64,000 nt of DNA from Pseudocitrobacter corydidari (GCF_021172065.1 NZ_CP087880.1:575111-639110); one strand, 5' to 3'; positions 1 to 9,641 are shown, counted from the first letter of the stretch. Notes: generated from the sequence alone by a model not told the origin. A program made the numbers and translations.

Positions 1-394
1 TGGCTTTGGTGTAATCAACGGTGATGTTCTCTGTAACATAATCATCCTGGTAATTAATGGTCTCTGTCACACCCGTCGTATTCTTATACGCATTACTGAT
101 CTGCTCAAATCGCCGCTGCGCTTCTTCTTTGTTGTTTACGCCTGCGCTTGCGTAGGTCATTTTGTTATCGACGTCCTGGCGCAGGACGACATCCCCTTTG
201 TAGTAATAGGTCACTTTCACCTCAACGCCATTTACGGCGTTAAAGAACGTGGCTTTTTCCTCTGGCGTATTGCTGGCGGCAATGCTCTGGACATAGGTCT
301 GCGGCTCTTTCGGGGTATCTTTGTTGTCGCAGCCAAACAGGCTGCCAGCCAGGCAGAGGGTAATCAGTGTGAGGGTGGGGCGGAGTTTGCGCAT
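1..394 (-). CDS. DUF1307 (YehR-like) lipoprotein, C-terminus outside window
   Basis: The reading frame starts at ATG 394 (MRKLRPTLTL...) and runs off the left edge, so about 131 codons are visible. The N-terminus is a lipoprotein signal: a basic start, a hydrophobic stretch and the lipobox-like SLFGC, with Cys at about residue 22. The mature part (VKVTYYYKGDVVLRQ, then NNKEEAQRRFE) resembles E. coli YehR, a DUF1307 lipoprotein of unknown function encoded in the same chromosomal region. A start-proximal GGAA lies upstream. The next gene upstream on the same strand (444..923) belongs to the same family, so the two look like a tandem pair. Family assignment is from recognisable similarity; no function is known. 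Confidence 0.8.
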   Translation of the reverse strand, partial: MRKLRPTLTLITLCLAGSLFGCDNKDTPKEPQTYVQSIAASNTPEEKATFFNAVNGVEVKVTYYYKGDVVLRQDVDNKMTYASAGVNNKEEAQRRFEQISNAYKNTTGVTETINYQDDYVTENITVDYTKA

Positions 395-443
395 AAGAGT
401 TCCTTGTATACTCAGCGATGTATTATCGTTCGCTCGCCGATGG

Positions 444-923
444 CTATTTAATTTCCTGATAGCCGCTGGCTAAAAGCTGTTCTTCCGATTCGCTCATGGT
501 TATTTTGGTGTCACTATCCCCGGAAATTGTCACGCCTTCCGCTTGCTGAAGTTCACGCAACTCTTTACCGCCCATGACCGTTAAATCCAGCGTGCGGGTA
601 TGAATCAGATAAGTATCGTAAAATTCCATTTTGTCGTCCACGCCCTTTATCGCATTGAACAGCGTATTTAAGGGAAGAAAGTATCTCTCGGCTTGTTCCT
701 TATTCGACACTCGAAGCACGCTGTAGGATTGCCGACTGACTACCACCTGGCGCAGCACAATGTCATCCTCAAAATAATAGGTTTGTACCCTCTCTGCGCT
801 ACGGTCAACACGTTTAAAGCTTCTGCTTTGAGTGCGATCGTGGAAAATAACGAAGCTGGCAACCAGGAACATGAAGAGAATGGCGATACTGGCGAAGATA
901 ATGTGTGTTCTGCGGGTGTTCAT
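444..923 (-). CDS. DUF1307 family membrane-anchored protein (YehR paralogue)
   Basis: A 159-residue protein. Residues about 7-27 form one hydrophobic segment (IIFASIAILFMFLVASFVIF) with no lipobox Cys, so it is probably anchored in the inner membrane with a periplasmic domain. The rest follows the YehR pattern: a YYFEDDIVLRQ motif parallel to YYYKGDVVLRQ of the neighbour, an NKEQAERYF helix, and an ending MSESEEQLLASGYQEIK that matches the typical C-terminus of the family. It lies 49 bp upstream of the lipoprotein gene on the same strand and downstream of metG, from which it is separated by the metG terminator. Function unknown. The pair probably arose by duplication followed by loss or replacement of the lipobox in one copy. 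Confidence 0.75.
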   Translation of the reverse strand: MNTRRTHIIFASIAILFMFLVASFVIFHDRTQSRSFKRVDRSAERVQTYYFEDDIVLRQVVVSRQSYSVLRVSNKEQAERYFLPLNTLFNAIKGVDDKMEFYDTYLIHTRTLDLTVMGGKELRELQQAEGVTISGDSDTKITMSESEEQLLASGYQEIK

Positions 924-1011
924 GTCGCGATCTCTGACATTGCTGGATATGCGCGAATGCTATCAGAGAAAATGCAGGAATAATGGAAGCCGGGGACTTT
1001 TCAGAATACAT

Positions 1012-1038
1012 AAAAAAAGCGCTGCCGGAGCAGCGCTT
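1012..1038 (-). terminator. Intrinsic terminator of metG
   Basis: Read on the minus strand, AAAGCGCTGC-TCCG-GCAGCGCTTT folds into a 10-bp stem with a tetraloop and is followed by a run of seven T (plus-strand A 1012-1018). It lies just past the metG stop codon, which is the expected place for a rho-independent terminator. Confidence 0.85.
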
Positions 1039-1049
1039 TATGCGGAAGG

Positions 1050-3083
1050 TTATTTCACCTGCTGACCTGGTTTTGCGCCGCTATCCGGGCTTAACAGGAA
1101 AATATCTTTCCCGCCAGGGCCTGCGGCCATCACCATTCCTTCAGAGATGCCGAAGCGCATTTTTCGTGGGGCCAGGTTGGCGACCATCACCGTCAGGCGG
1201 CCAATCAGCGCCTCAGGTTCCGGGTACGCGGAACGGATGCCGGAGAAGACATTGCGTTTCTCGCCGCCGAGATCCAGCGTCAGACGCAGCAGTTTATCGG
1301 AGCCGTCTACGAACTCCGCGTTTTCAATCAGCGCCACGCGCATATCCACTTTGGCGAAATCGTCAAAGGTGATGGTTTCCTGAATCGGATCGTCCGCCAG
1401 TGGCCCGGTGACCGGTGCCGCAGCGGCTTTCACTTCCTCTTTCGACGCTTCAACCAGCGCTTCAACCTGTTTGGTTTCGATGCGGTTGTAGAGCGCTTTG
1501 AAGGTGTTTACTTTGTGCGACAGCAGCGGCTGGGCGATAGCATCCCACTCAAGCGTGGTATTGAGGAACGCTTCGGCGCGCTCGGTCAGCGATGGCAGCA
1601 CCGGTTTCAGCCAGGTCATCAGTACGCGGAACATGTTCAGACCCATGGTGCAGATAGCCTGCAGGTCGGCATCGCGGCCTTCCTGTTTCGCAACCACCCA
1701 CGGTGCTTGCTCGTCAACGTAGCGGTTAGCCACGTCGGCCAGCGCCATGATTTCGCGGATGGCTTTACCAAACTCGCGGCTATCCCACGCTTCGCCAATC
1801 GCGGCAGCCGCGTCGGTGAAGGTTTTATACAGCTCAGGGTCAGCCAGTTCAGCAGACAGCACGCCATCGAAACGCTTGTTGATAAAACCGGCATTGCGCG
1901 ATGCCAGGTTAACCACTTTGTTGACGATATCGGCGTTCACGCGCTGGATGAAGTCTTCCAGATTGAGGTCAATATCATCGATGCGTGAAGAGAGCTTGGC
2001 GGTGTAGTAGTAGCGCAGGCTGTCAGCATCGAAGTGGTTCAGCCAGGTGCTGGCTTTAATGAAGGTGCCGCGAGATTTGGACATCTTCGCGCCGTTCACC
2101 GTTACATAACCGTGCACGAACAGGTTAGTTGGCTTACGGAAGTTACTGCCTTCCAGCATGGCAGGCCAGAACAGGCTGTGGAAGTAGACGATATCTTTAC
2201 CGATGAAGTGATACAGCTCGGCGTCGGAATCTTTCTTCCAGTAGTCATCAAAGCTTTCGGTGTCACCGCGTTTATCACACAGGTTTTTGAAAGAACCCAT
2301 GTAGCCGATTGGCGCATCCAGCCAGACGTAGAAATATTTGCCCGGCGCATTCGGAATTTCGAAGCCGAAGTACGGCGCATCGCGGGAGATATCCCACTGT
2401 TGCAGGCCGGATTCAAACCACTCCTGCATTTTGTTCGCTACCTGCTCCTGCAACGCGCCGCTGCGGGTCCACGCCTGCAGCATCTCGCTGAAGGAAGGCA
2501 GGTCGAAGAAGAAGTGTTCGGATTCACGCATCACCGGCGTCGCACCGGAAACGACCGATTTCGGCTCGATAAGCTCGGTTGGGCTGTAGGTCGCGCCGCA
2601 CACTTCGCAGTTATCGCCGTACTGATCCGGTGATTTACATTTCGGGCAGGTGCCTTTCACAAAACGGTCAGGCAGGAACATGCCTTTTTCCGGATCGTAA
2701 AGCTGGGAGATGGTGCGGTTTTTGATAAAACCGTTCTCTTTCAGGCGACCATAGATAAGCTCCGACAGCTCGCGGTTTTCGTCGCTGTGCGTCGAGTGGT
2801 AGTTGTCGTAGCTAATGTTGAAGCCAGCAAAATCGGTCTGATGTTCCTGACTCATTTCGGCAATCATCTGCTCCGGGGTGATCCCGAGCTGCTGAGCTTT
2901 CAGCATGATCGGCGTGCCGTGTGCATCGTCCGCGCAGATGAAGTTTACCTGGTGGCCGCGCATTCGCTGGTAACGGACCCAGACATCAGCCTGGATATGC
3001 TCCAGCATGTGGCCGAGGTGGATTGAGCCGTTGGCGTACGGCAGAGCGCACGTTACCAGAATTTTCTTCGCGACTTGAGTCAT
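1050..3083 (-). CDS. metG: Methionine--tRNA ligase
   Basis: Methionyl-tRNA synthetase, the cytosolic class Ia enzyme charging tRNA-Met. The protein is 677 residues from the MTQVAKK start, the same length as in E. coli. An in-frame ATG three codons earlier (3092) is possible, but the AAGAAG Shine-Dalgarno is better spaced for 3083. Visible parts: the HIGH-type signature in [10 protein letters not shown] (about residues 15-24), the zinc-binding connective peptide with CPKC and CEVC (about 145-162), the KMSKS loop in GAKMSKS (about 330-337), the anticodon-binding helical region, and the C-terminal OB-fold tRNA-binding/dimerisation domain (from about 575, [14 protein letters not shown]). In E. 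coli metG is divergent from mrp; here a fimbrial operon separates the two. A strong terminator follows. Confidence 0.98.
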   Translation of the reverse strand: MTQVAKKILVTCALPYANGSIHLGHMLEHIQADVWVRYQRMRGHQVNFICADDAHGTPIMLKAQQLGITPEQMIAEMSQEHQTDFAGFNISYDNYHSTHSDENRELSELIYGRLKENGFIKNRTISQLYDPEKGMFLPDRFVKGTCPKCKSPDQYGDNCEVCGATYSPTELIEPKSVVSGATPVMRESEHFFFDLPSFSEMLQAWTRSGALQEQVANKMQEWFESGLQQWDISRDAPYFGFEIPNAPGKYFYVWLDAPIGYMGSFKNLCDKRGDTESFDDYWKKDSDAELYHFIGKDIVYFHSLFWPAMLEGSNFRKPTNLFVHGYVTVNGAKMSKSRGTFIKASTWLNHFDADSLRYYYTAKLSSRIDDIDLNLEDFIQRVNADIVNKVVNLASRNAGFINKRFDGVLSAELADPELYKTFTDAAAAIGEAWDSREFGKAIREIMALADVANRYVDEQAPWVVAKQEGRDADLQAICTMGLNMFRVLMTWLKPVLPSLTERAEAFLNTTLEWDAIAQPLLSHKVNTFKALYNRIETKQVEALVEASKEEVKAAAAPVTGPLADDPIQETITFDDFAKVDMRVALIENAEFVDGSDKLLRLTLDLGGEKRNVFSGIRSAYPEPEALIGRLTVMVANLAPRKMRFGISEGMVMAAGPGGKDIFLLSPDSGAKPGQQVK

Positions 3084-3611
3084 AATGAACATTACTTCTT
3101 ATGTAGTGAAAAGGGCTTTTGATGTTACCTGAAAGGCGTTCCTTTGGTAAGCCCAAAGCACGCCTCAGGCCCTGCTAAATCAATGCATCGCACAAAATTG
3201 CCTAAAAAAACGGCGCTTCTGCGTGAGCGCGTTGCGTGAAGCACGGTGCAGGGCGCTGATTTCTTCTCCTTTTAGCCTGATTTTTTCTGGCATCGCGAAA
3301 AGTTTTTTTAATTTGTCGCGATCTTTCTCTAAAAATTCTGTGCGTCTAAAAAATAAAGATCATTTATATGAATAAAAATTGAAAATATATTTTTATGAGT
3401 GATCTGAATGTCTGTTTTTTAAACTTTACTAATTTACGCTACAAATACTTTTTGGTTTAATTTATTTGTTGAAATTATATTGATATATGTAAATTGTTTT
3501 AAATCAATAAAACAAAAATATTACATTGCAGCAACCTTTTTGATGTGAGAATTTTGTTTCAAGAGTTAATCTCTTCTTAACACTAAAAACACAATTTTAA
3601 ATAAGGACGCA
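3084..3611. promoter_or_regulatory. AT-rich divergent intergenic region, metG / fimbrial operon
   Basis: This gap of 528 bp holds no credible gene. From about 3300 to 3600 it is strikingly AT-rich compared with the flanking genes, with many A and T runs. Such sequence upstream of fimbrial operons is usually bound by H-NS. It must hold the metG promoter (minus) and the fimbrial promoter (plus), but I cannot place a convincing -35/-10 pair. No inverted repeats flank an invertible element, so fim-type phase inversion is not indicated. Confidence 0.45.
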
Positions 3612-4148
3612 ATGATGAAACATTCCATTCTGACGATAGCTGTATTCACTTCCGCACTGATGAGTTCTGCCGTATTTGCCGCTGACGACGAAGGCGTATT
3701 GCAGATCAACGGTAAAGTACTGGGATCGACCTGTAAAATTGAAGATGGGAAAAACCAGGCTACCATTACCATGCCAGACGTCAGCGTTGAGGCTTTTTCC
3801 GGGTTGAATGCCGGGGAAGAGTTGAAGGCATATTCCAGTTCGGCCGTCGGGCAAATTAAATTCAAATGCGACCAGAATGTCGCACCGCGAATTTCTTTCA
3901 GCGTCGATGGCTTTAACGGTAGCGGCAGCGATGTCACTAAAAATACCAGTGGTGATAACGGCGTCGGTTTCAAAGTACATATGAATAATGAGACGCAGGC
4001 GATCAGTCCACAAAAATCGATGACCTTAGTGAAAGACAGTAGCGGCATTTATACCCTGGATTTCTCTGCATTTTATGCCCGTACCAGCGGTGATGTAAAA
4101 AGCGGCGAGGTAAATTCCAGCATCACAATGCAGGTATTCTCTGATTAA
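3612..4148 (+). CDS. Major fimbrial subunit (YehD-like pilin)
   Basis: A 178-residue fimbrial subunit of the type 1 pilin family. The signal peptide (about residues 1-24, ending SSAVFA) directs Sec export to the periplasm. The mature domain opens with an alternating beta strand (GVLQINGKV), the donor strand expected for a pilin, and has two cysteines (in GSTCKIE and KFKCDQN) for the conserved disulfide. The ending (SSITMQVFSD) fits a pilin C-terminal strand. It most resembles E. coli YehD. Two adjacent ATG codons exist (3612, 3615); AAGGA at 3603-3607 favours the second slightly. It is the first gene of a four-gene operon and is followed by a strong hairpin, which suggests it is the most abundant subunit. 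Confidence 0.9.
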   Translation: MMKHSILTIAVFTSALMSSAVFAADDEGVLQINGKVLGSTCKIEDGKNQATITMPDVSVEAFSGLNAGEELKAYSSSAVGQIKFKCDQNVAPRISFSVDGFNGSGSDVTKNTSGDNGVGFKVHMNNETQAISPQKSMTLVKDSSGIYTLDFSAFYARTSGDVKSGEVNSSITMQVFSD

Positions 4149-4151
4149 TGC

Positions 4152-4181
4152 AATGTGCGGCGGCTTAGGCCGCCGCACATT
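4152..4181 (+). other. Perfect 13-bp stem-loop between pilin and chaperone genes
   Basis: AATGTGCGGCGGC and its exact reverse complement flank the loop TTAG. There is no T tract after it, so it is unlikely to be a full terminator. Its position right after the major pilin gene suggests an mRNA-processing or 3'-end protecting hairpin, or a partial terminator, that raises pilin over the assembly proteins. The structure is seen in the sequence; the role is inferred. Confidence 0.6.
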
Positions 4182-4203
4182 CCCCAGCTAAAAATGAGCC
4201 TTT

Positions 4204-4887
4204 ATGAAAAAATTACTTATCCTGATGTTATGTGTGATGAGCGGTGCCGTGCAGGCGGGTGTAGTGATTTATGGCACGCGCGTGATTTATCCGGCAGACA
4301 AAAAAGAAGTCGTGGTACAGATAATGAATCAGGGCGACCGCACATCGCTGGTACAGGCGTGGATCGACGATGGCGACACCGCGCAGTCTCCTGAGCATAT
4401 CGATGTGCCTTTCTTACTGACACCGCCGGTGTCGCGCGTGGCGGCAAAATCAGGGCAACAGTTAAAAATCAAAAAAATGAAGGGGAATTTACCGGCTGAT
4501 GTCGAGAGCCTTTTTTTCCTCAATGTGCTGGATATTCCACCAAACGATGAGCAGAGCGCCGGGAAAAACGTCATTAAATTCGCCACACAAAACAGAATCA
4601 AAATGTTCTGGCGACCCGTAGGTATTGCACCGGTGAATAAAGCCAGTTTTCAGCAGTTGCAGTTATCGAGAACGACCCAGGGCATTTTAATTAAAAATAA
4701 TAATGCCAACTGGATAACGATTACGGAAGTGGCAGAGAATAATCAGAAAATAAATAAAGAGAGCCTGATGCTGGCGCCGCGATCTCAGCAGGCGCTTCCA
4801 GCCCTGGTAAAAAGCGGCAACGCACTCACGCTGACGATGATTGATGATTACGGTAATTATCTTACCGAGAAAATAACAATAAAATAA
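4204..4887 (+). CDS. Periplasmic fimbrial chaperone (PapD/YehC-like)
   Basis: A 227-residue PapD-family chaperone. Signal peptide at residues 1-18 (MKKLLILMLCVMSGAVQA). Two immunoglobulin-like domains follow. The first carries the subunit-binding face with the GTRVIYPADKKEVVV strand, and the family pattern of a conserved Arg near the N-terminus and a Lys before the second domain (NRIKMFWRP) is present. The chaperone caps pilin subunits by donor-strand complementation until they reach the usher. It resembles E. coli YehC. The start is ATG 4204, only 12 bp ahead of the usher gene at its other end, in line with co-transcription. Confidence 0.9.
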   Translation: MKKLLILMLCVMSGAVQAGVVIYGTRVIYPADKKEVVVQIMNQGDRTSLVQAWIDDGDTAQSPEHIDVPFLLTPPVSRVAAKSGQQLKIKKMKGNLPADVESLFFLNVLDIPPNDEQSAGKNVIKFATQNRIKMFWRPVGIAPVNKASFQQLQLSRTTQGILIKNNNANWITITEVAENNQKINKESLMLAPRSQQALPALVKSGNALTLTMIDDYGNYLTEKITIK

Positions 4888-4899
4888 AAGGAGCCGGTT

Positions 4900-7380
4900 A
4901 TGTTAAAGATGGCCCCGCTTGCCCTGGCCATCGTCTCTTCGTTATTCACCGCCAGACTTCAGGCCGAAGAAACGTTTGACACTCATTTTATGATGGGTGG
5001 TATGCAGGGTGTGAAAACCACGAATTTCCAGGTAAACAGCGATAAACCGATGCCGGGTGATTATGAACTGGATGTGTATATCAATAAACAGTGGCAGGGG
5101 AAATATCCCCTCGCGGTGAAAGAAAATACCGATGACACCTGTTTAACCTTAAGCCAGCTTGAGCAATTGGGGATTAAATACACCGGCCAGAAAGAAGATC
5201 CTTCGGCACAGTGCATCACGATAAAGCAGGCGGTGCAGGGCGGTGAATATAAATTTGATATCGGTACATTTCGTCTGGATTTAACCGTTCCGCAGGCATT
5301 TCTTGATGCCCATGAACAAGGTTATGTTTCACCCGATAGCTGGGATCGCGGAATTAATGCGCTTTACAGTTCCTGGTATGTCAGCCAGTACTATAGCGAT
5401 TATAAAAATGGCGGTCACAGTAAAAATCTGTACGCGCGCTTTAATAGCGGCATGAATGTCCTGGGCTGGCAATTACATTCAGATGCCAGCTACAGCCAGG
5501 TAAATGACTCTCGTGGGGAGTGGAAAAGTAACACGCTCTATCTGGAACGCAGTCTGCCTTCTGTGCTCGGTGTTTTGCGCGCCGGGGAGATGTATACCGC
5601 GTCAGACATGTTCGACACGGTGCGTTTTCGCGGCGTGCGGCTCTACCGCGATATGCAAATGTTGCCGAGCGCCAAACAAAATTTCACGCCGCTGGTACAG
5701 GGTATCGCGCAGAGTAACGCGCTGGTGACGGTCGAGCAGAATGGTTTCGTGGTTTACCAGAAAGAAGTTCCGCCGGGCCCGTTTGCGATTGCTGATTTGC
5801 AAACGGCGGGGGGCGGCGCAGATCTCGACGTGACGGTAAAAGAAGCCGATGGTTCCGTGAGCCATTATCTGGTGCCGTACGCGGCAGTGCCGAATATGTT
5901 GCAGCCAGGCGTGACAAAATATGATTTTGTCGCCGGTCGCAGCCAAATAGAGGGCGCGAGTCGGCAAAGCGATTTTATCCAGCTCAACTATCAGTATGGT
6001 CTGAACAACGTGTTAACCCTGTATGGCGGCACGATGCTGGCGCAAAAATATCAGGCGTTCACATTAGGGACCGGCTGGAATACGCGGCTGGGGGCAATTT
6101 CTCTGGATATGATTCAGTCGCGCAGTTTGCAGGATAACGGCGAGTTTAATGGGCAGAGCTATCAGATAGCGTACAACAAATATATCAATCAAACGGCGAC
6201 GCGTTTTGGTCTGGCAGCATACCGCTACTCTTCCTATAACTTCAGGACCTTTAACGATCACGTATGGGCCAATAACAAGGACACTTATTCGCGCGATCGC
6301 CATGACGTCTATGACATCGCTGATTACTACCAGAGTGACTTTGGTCGGAAAAATAATTTCTCCGCCAACATTAACCAGATGCTGCCACAAAATGCGGGAA
6401 CCCTGTCACTGAACCTGCTGTGGCGTGATTACTGGGGGCGTAACGGCAGCAGCCAGGATTATCAGCTCAGCTACAGCAATAGCTGGCAACGGATCTCGTA
6501 CACCTTTTCGGCCAGCAGAACCTGGTCTGAGGATCATACGGCGGATAAACGCTTTAACCTGTTTATTTCGATTCCCTTCGACTGGGGAGATGGCGTGAGT
6601 ACGCCACGCCGTCAGCTGTCGGTTTCCCAATCGACGACCTTTGATAATCATGGTTATGCTGCGAATAACACGGGAATCTCGGGAATGGTGGGCGGCCGCG
6701 ATCAGCTGAGTTATAGCGCGAACCTGAGTCATCAACGTCAGTCAGATGAAACGACTGCCGGGGTGAATCTGACCTGGAATACCCCGGTGGCGACCGTCAG
6801 CGGAAGCTATAGCCAGTCTGCGCAGTATCGGCAAACCAGCGGTACGCTTTCCGGCGGCATCGTGGTGTGGTCGGGCGGCGTTAATCTGGCTAACAGGTTA
6901 TCAGAAACTATCGCCATTCTGGATGCGCCAGGGCTTGAGGGCGCTTACGTCAATGGTCAGAAATATCGTACCACTAACCGAAACGGCACGGTGGTGTATG
7001 ACGGTTTATCGCCCTGGCGTGAGAACCATTTAATGCTGGATGTCTCTGACAGTGAAACGCAAACCGAGCTGCTGGGTAATCGCCAGCGCGTGGCGCCGGT
7101 GCGAGGTGCGGTCACACTGCTGCGTTTTGAAACCGACTCGCGCAAGCCGTGGTTTATTAAAGCGCGGCTGGCAGATGGTTCCCCGTTAACCTTCGGTTAT
7201 GACGTGGTGGACAGCCACGGGCACAACATTGGGCTGGTGGGCCAGGGGAGCCGCTTATTTATTCGCAGCAATGAGGTTCCTTATGGAGTCTCTGTAGTGC
7301 TCGACCCACAACAAGGGCGCACCTGTACGCTGAAGATTGCACCGCCGCTGGATGAAAACCAAACCTATATTTGTCACTAA
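4900..7380 (+). CDS. Outer membrane fimbrial usher (YehB-like)
   Basis: An 826-residue usher, the same length as E. coli YehB. Order of parts: signal peptide (about 1-22), N-terminal periplasmic domain that recruits chaperone-subunit complexes (ETFDTHFMMGG onward), the 24-stranded beta barrel with its plug (about residues 130-660, rich in alternating aromatic strands), and the C-terminal domains (LRFETDSRKPWF..., ending with a pair of cysteines in RTCTLKI and QTYICH). The usher sits in the outer membrane, catalyses subunit ordering and exports the growing fibre. GGAG precedes the start, and the adhesin gene follows after 15 bp. The frame is uninterrupted, so the export channel appears functional. 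Confidence 0.93.
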   Translation: MLKMAPLALAIVSSLFTARLQAEETFDTHFMMGGMQGVKTTNFQVNSDKPMPGDYELDVYINKQWQGKYPLAVKENTDDTCLTLSQLEQLGIKYTGQKEDPSAQCITIKQAVQGGEYKFDIGTFRLDLTVPQAFLDAHEQGYVSPDSWDRGINALYSSWYVSQYYSDYKNGGHSKNLYARFNSGMNVLGWQLHSDASYSQVNDSRGEWKSNTLYLERSLPSVLGVLRAGEMYTASDMFDTVRFRGVRLYRDMQMLPSAKQNFTPLVQGIAQSNALVTVEQNGFVVYQKEVPPGPFAIADLQTAGGGADLDVTVKEADGSVSHYLVPYAAVPNMLQPGVTKYDFVAGRSQIEGASRQSDFIQLNYQYGLNNVLTLYGGTMLAQKYQAFTLGTGWNTRLGAISLDMIQSRSLQDNGEFNGQSYQIAYNKYINQTATRFGLAAYRYSSYNFRTFNDHVWANNKDTYSRDRHDVYDIADYYQSDFGRKNNFSANINQMLPQNAGTLSLNLLWRDYWGRNGSSQDYQLSYSNSWQRISYTFSASRTWSEDHTADKRFNLFISIPFDWGDGVSTPRRQLSVSQSTTFDNHGYAANNTGISGMVGGRDQLSYSANLSHQRQSDETTAGVNLTWNTPVATVSGSYSQSAQYRQTSGTLSGGIVVWSGGVNLANRLSETIAILDAPGLEGAYVNGQKYRTTNRNGTVVYDGLSPWRENHLMLDVSDSETQTELLGNRQRVAPVRGAVTLLRFETDSRKPWFIKARLADGSPLTFGYDVVDSHGHNIGLVGQGSRLFIRSNEVPYGVSVVLDPQQGRTCTLKIAPPLDENQTYICH

Positions 7381-7395
7381 AGCAGGGAGCGCGCC

Positions 7396-8415
7396 ATGAA
7401 GTTAATGTTATTTGCGGTAATGTCATTGTGTTTATTGAGCGAGACGAGCTGGGCCACCTGTAAATCATCGGGAGCGACCAACAACCACACCACAGAAGTG
7501 GTGGTCGATGAGGTTTTCCCGATCACGCAGAAACATGTTTCTACCGTGACGGTGCGTTTTGCAGGCATCAAGTGTGATTCAGCGAATGATAAAATTAGCT
7601 ATATTCCGCTGGTGAAAGAGAGCGTTATTGGCCCGTTCAGTAATGGACAATCGTTAAAGCTAAATATTGTTCTGGATAAAACGTCTGAGGCGGTTGGCAC
7701 CACAACTATCACGGAGAAGAGCCTGCTTTATACCGTTACGCTAACCCCCGCGACGACGGGAGGTGCGGGAAGCGGCGGAGAATCCATTTCAGTTCCCGGT
7801 GTGTTGGTGGCCAATACCGGTGGAAATTCAAATGGCTGGATAGACTTTATATTAGGGATCTGTAAAACCCTGAGTTTGTCCGGCTGTGTAAACTACATCA
7901 CTAACAGTTTGCAGGGTGATTCCTATGTTGAAAACCTGACGGTTATCTATCGCCCGAAAAAAACAACCTGTCGGGCAGGCGATTTAACGCTCACGCTGCC
8001 GGATGTATCGCTATCTGAACTGCCTGATTCGGGCATGGTGGATAAAAGCAGCAAGGGCGATATCTCGCTATATTGCAGCAATATGGTAGGAGTAAATCGT
8101 CAGGCGACGCAGGCCATGTCGGTGTATCTCTACAGCGCCGACCTGTTGGATGGTAGTCGAAGCATATTGCAGGGCAGTACGGACAACGGCGTCGGCTTTG
8201 TGGTGGCGGGCGGCGGCAAAAATCAGATCCAGATGTCGAGTGCGAAAGGGGTAAAAGAGAGCGCCGATAACTTGTGGTCTGTGGCGAAAGGTACATCGCT
8301 TTCCGCGCAGGGAATGACGATTCCGGTCGAAGCCAGCTACTACGTTTATGAGCGCAAAGCGGTGAAACCGGGCGCGCTTAAGGCGACGGCCCTGATCTTC
8401 GTTAACTATGAGTAA
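7396..8415 (+). CDS. Fimbrial tip adhesin (YehA-like)
   Basis: A 339-residue two-domain adhesin. Signal peptide at about 1-21 (ending TSWA). An N-terminal receptor-binding domain (about 22-180) is followed by a C-terminal pilin domain with a fresh Cys pair (KKTTCRAGDL and SLYCSN), NGVGFVV, and the usual alternating C-terminal strand (ALIFVNYE). This layout is that of FimH-like tip adhesins; length and order match E. coli YehA (about 344 residues). It is the last gene of the operon. The receptor cannot be predicted from sequence. A mrp promoter must lie in the 109 bp that follow. Confidence 0.85.
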   Translation: MKLMLFAVMSLCLLSETSWATCKSSGATNNHTTEVVVDEVFPITQKHVSTVTVRFAGIKCDSANDKISYIPLVKESVIGPFSNGQSLKLNIVLDKTSEAVGTTTITEKSLLYTVTLTPATTGGAGSGGESISVPGVLVANTGGNSNGWIDFILGICKTLSLSGCVNYITNSLQGDSYVENLTVIYRPKKTTCRAGDLTLTLPDVSLSELPDSGMVDKSSKGDISLYCSNMVGVNRQATQAMSVYLYSADLLDGSRSILQGSTDNGVGFVVAGGGKNQIQMSSAKGVKESADNLWSVAKGTSLSAQGMTIPVEASYYVYERKAVKPGALKATALIFVNYE

Positions 8416-8524
8416 TACCCGACGCACGCTTTTTTATCGCGAAATGCGCTTGTAGTGGGGGAATGACCACCTTTCAGGTAAACTAGGCTTACGAAGGTTT
8501 ACTCACAAGAACAAAGGAGTCGGG

Positions 8525-9634
8525 ATGAGTTCTCAATCCCAGGCCACATCCCCCGAGCGCCTGCGCGCGATGGTTGCCGGGACGCTGGCTAATTTTCAGC
8601 ACCCAACATTGAAGCATAATCTCACCACGCTGAAGGCGCTGCACCATGTGGCGCTGCTGGATGGCACCGTGCACATTGAGCTGCAAATGCCGTTTGTCTG
8701 GAACAGCGCGTTTGAAGAGCTGAAAGAGCAATGCAGTGCTGACCTGCTGCGCATCACCGGTGCGAATGCCATTGACTGGAAACTGACCCATAACATCGCC
8801 ACGCTGAAGCGCGTTAAAAATCAGCCGGGCGTGAATGGCGTGAAAAACATCATTGCCGTGAGTTCTGGTAAGGGCGGGGTAGGGAAATCGTCTACAGCCG
8901 TCAACCTGGCGCTGGCGCTGGCTGCGGAAGGGGCAAAAGTCGGTATTCTGGATGCTGACATCTACGGCCCGTCAATTCCGACCATGCTGGGCGCGGAAAA
9001 TCAGCGTCCGACTTCCCCAGACGGCACCCATATGGCGCCGATTATGGCTCACGGTCTGGCAACGAATTCCATTGGTTATCTGGTCACCGACGATAACGCG
9101 ATGGTGTGGCGCGGCCCAATGGCCAGCAAGGCGCTGATGCAGATGTTGCAGGAAACCTTATGGCCGGATCTCGATTATCTGGTGCTGGATATGCCGCCGG
9201 GCACCGGTGACATTCAGCTGACGCTGGCGCAAAACATTCCGGTTACCGGCGCGGTCGTGGTCACTACGCCACAAGACATTGCGCTGATTGACGCCAAAAA
9301 AGGCATCGTGATGTTCGAGAAAGTGGAAGTGCCGGTGCTGGGGATCGTGGAAAACATGAGCATGCATATTTGCAGCCAGTGTGGTCACCACGAACCTATC
9401 TTCGGTACCGGTGGCGCAGAGAAACTGGCGGAGAAATACCATACCCAGTTGCTGGGTCAGATGCCGCTGCACATCAGCCTGCGTGAAGATCTGGATAAAG
9501 GCACCCCAACCGTGGTGAATCGCCCGGACAGTGAATTTACGCAAATTTATCGTCGACTGGCGGATTTAACCGCTGCCCAGCTCTACTGGCAGGGTGAAGT
9601 GATCCCCGGCGAAATCGCCTTCCGCGCGGTATAA
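8525..9634 (+). CDS. mrp: Iron-sulfur cluster carrier protein Mrp/ApbC
   Basis: A 369-residue P-loop NTPase of the Mrp/NBP35 (ParA-like MinD subfamily) group that binds and transfers Fe-S clusters in the cytosol. An N-terminal FeS-assembly (DUF59-like) segment (residues 1-95) precedes the deviant Walker A SSGKGGVGKSS (about 118-128), a Walker B region (LVLDMPPG), and the CxxC of ICSQCGHH (about 283-286) that holds the cluster between two subunits. AAGGAG precedes ATG 8525. In E. coli it is divergent from metG; here the orientation is kept, but the fimbrial operon separates them. A stem-loop follows the stop. Confidence 0.96.
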   Translation: MSSQSQATSPERLRAMVAGTLANFQHPTLKHNLTTLKALHHVALLDGTVHIELQMPFVWNSAFEELKEQCSADLLRITGANAIDWKLTHNIATLKRVKNQPGVNGVKNIIAVSSGKGGVGKSSTAVNLALALAAEGAKVGILDADIYGPSIPTMLGAENQRPTSPDGTHMAPIMAHGLATNSIGYLVTDDNAMVWRGPMASKALMQMLQETLWPDLDYLVLDMPPGTGDIQLTLAQNIPVTGAVVVTTPQDIALIDAKKGIVMFEKVEVPVLGIVENMSMHICSQCGHHEPIFGTGGAEKLAEKYHTQLLGQMPLHISLREDLDKGTPTVVNRPDSEFTQIYRRLADLTAAQLYWQGEVIPGEIAFRAV

Positions 9635-9641
9635 GCGTTCA

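Noticed and set aside
3084..3611. Possible phase-variable invertible promoter before the pilin gene
   Set aside because: No inverted repeat pair of the right spacing and no recombinase gene nearby.
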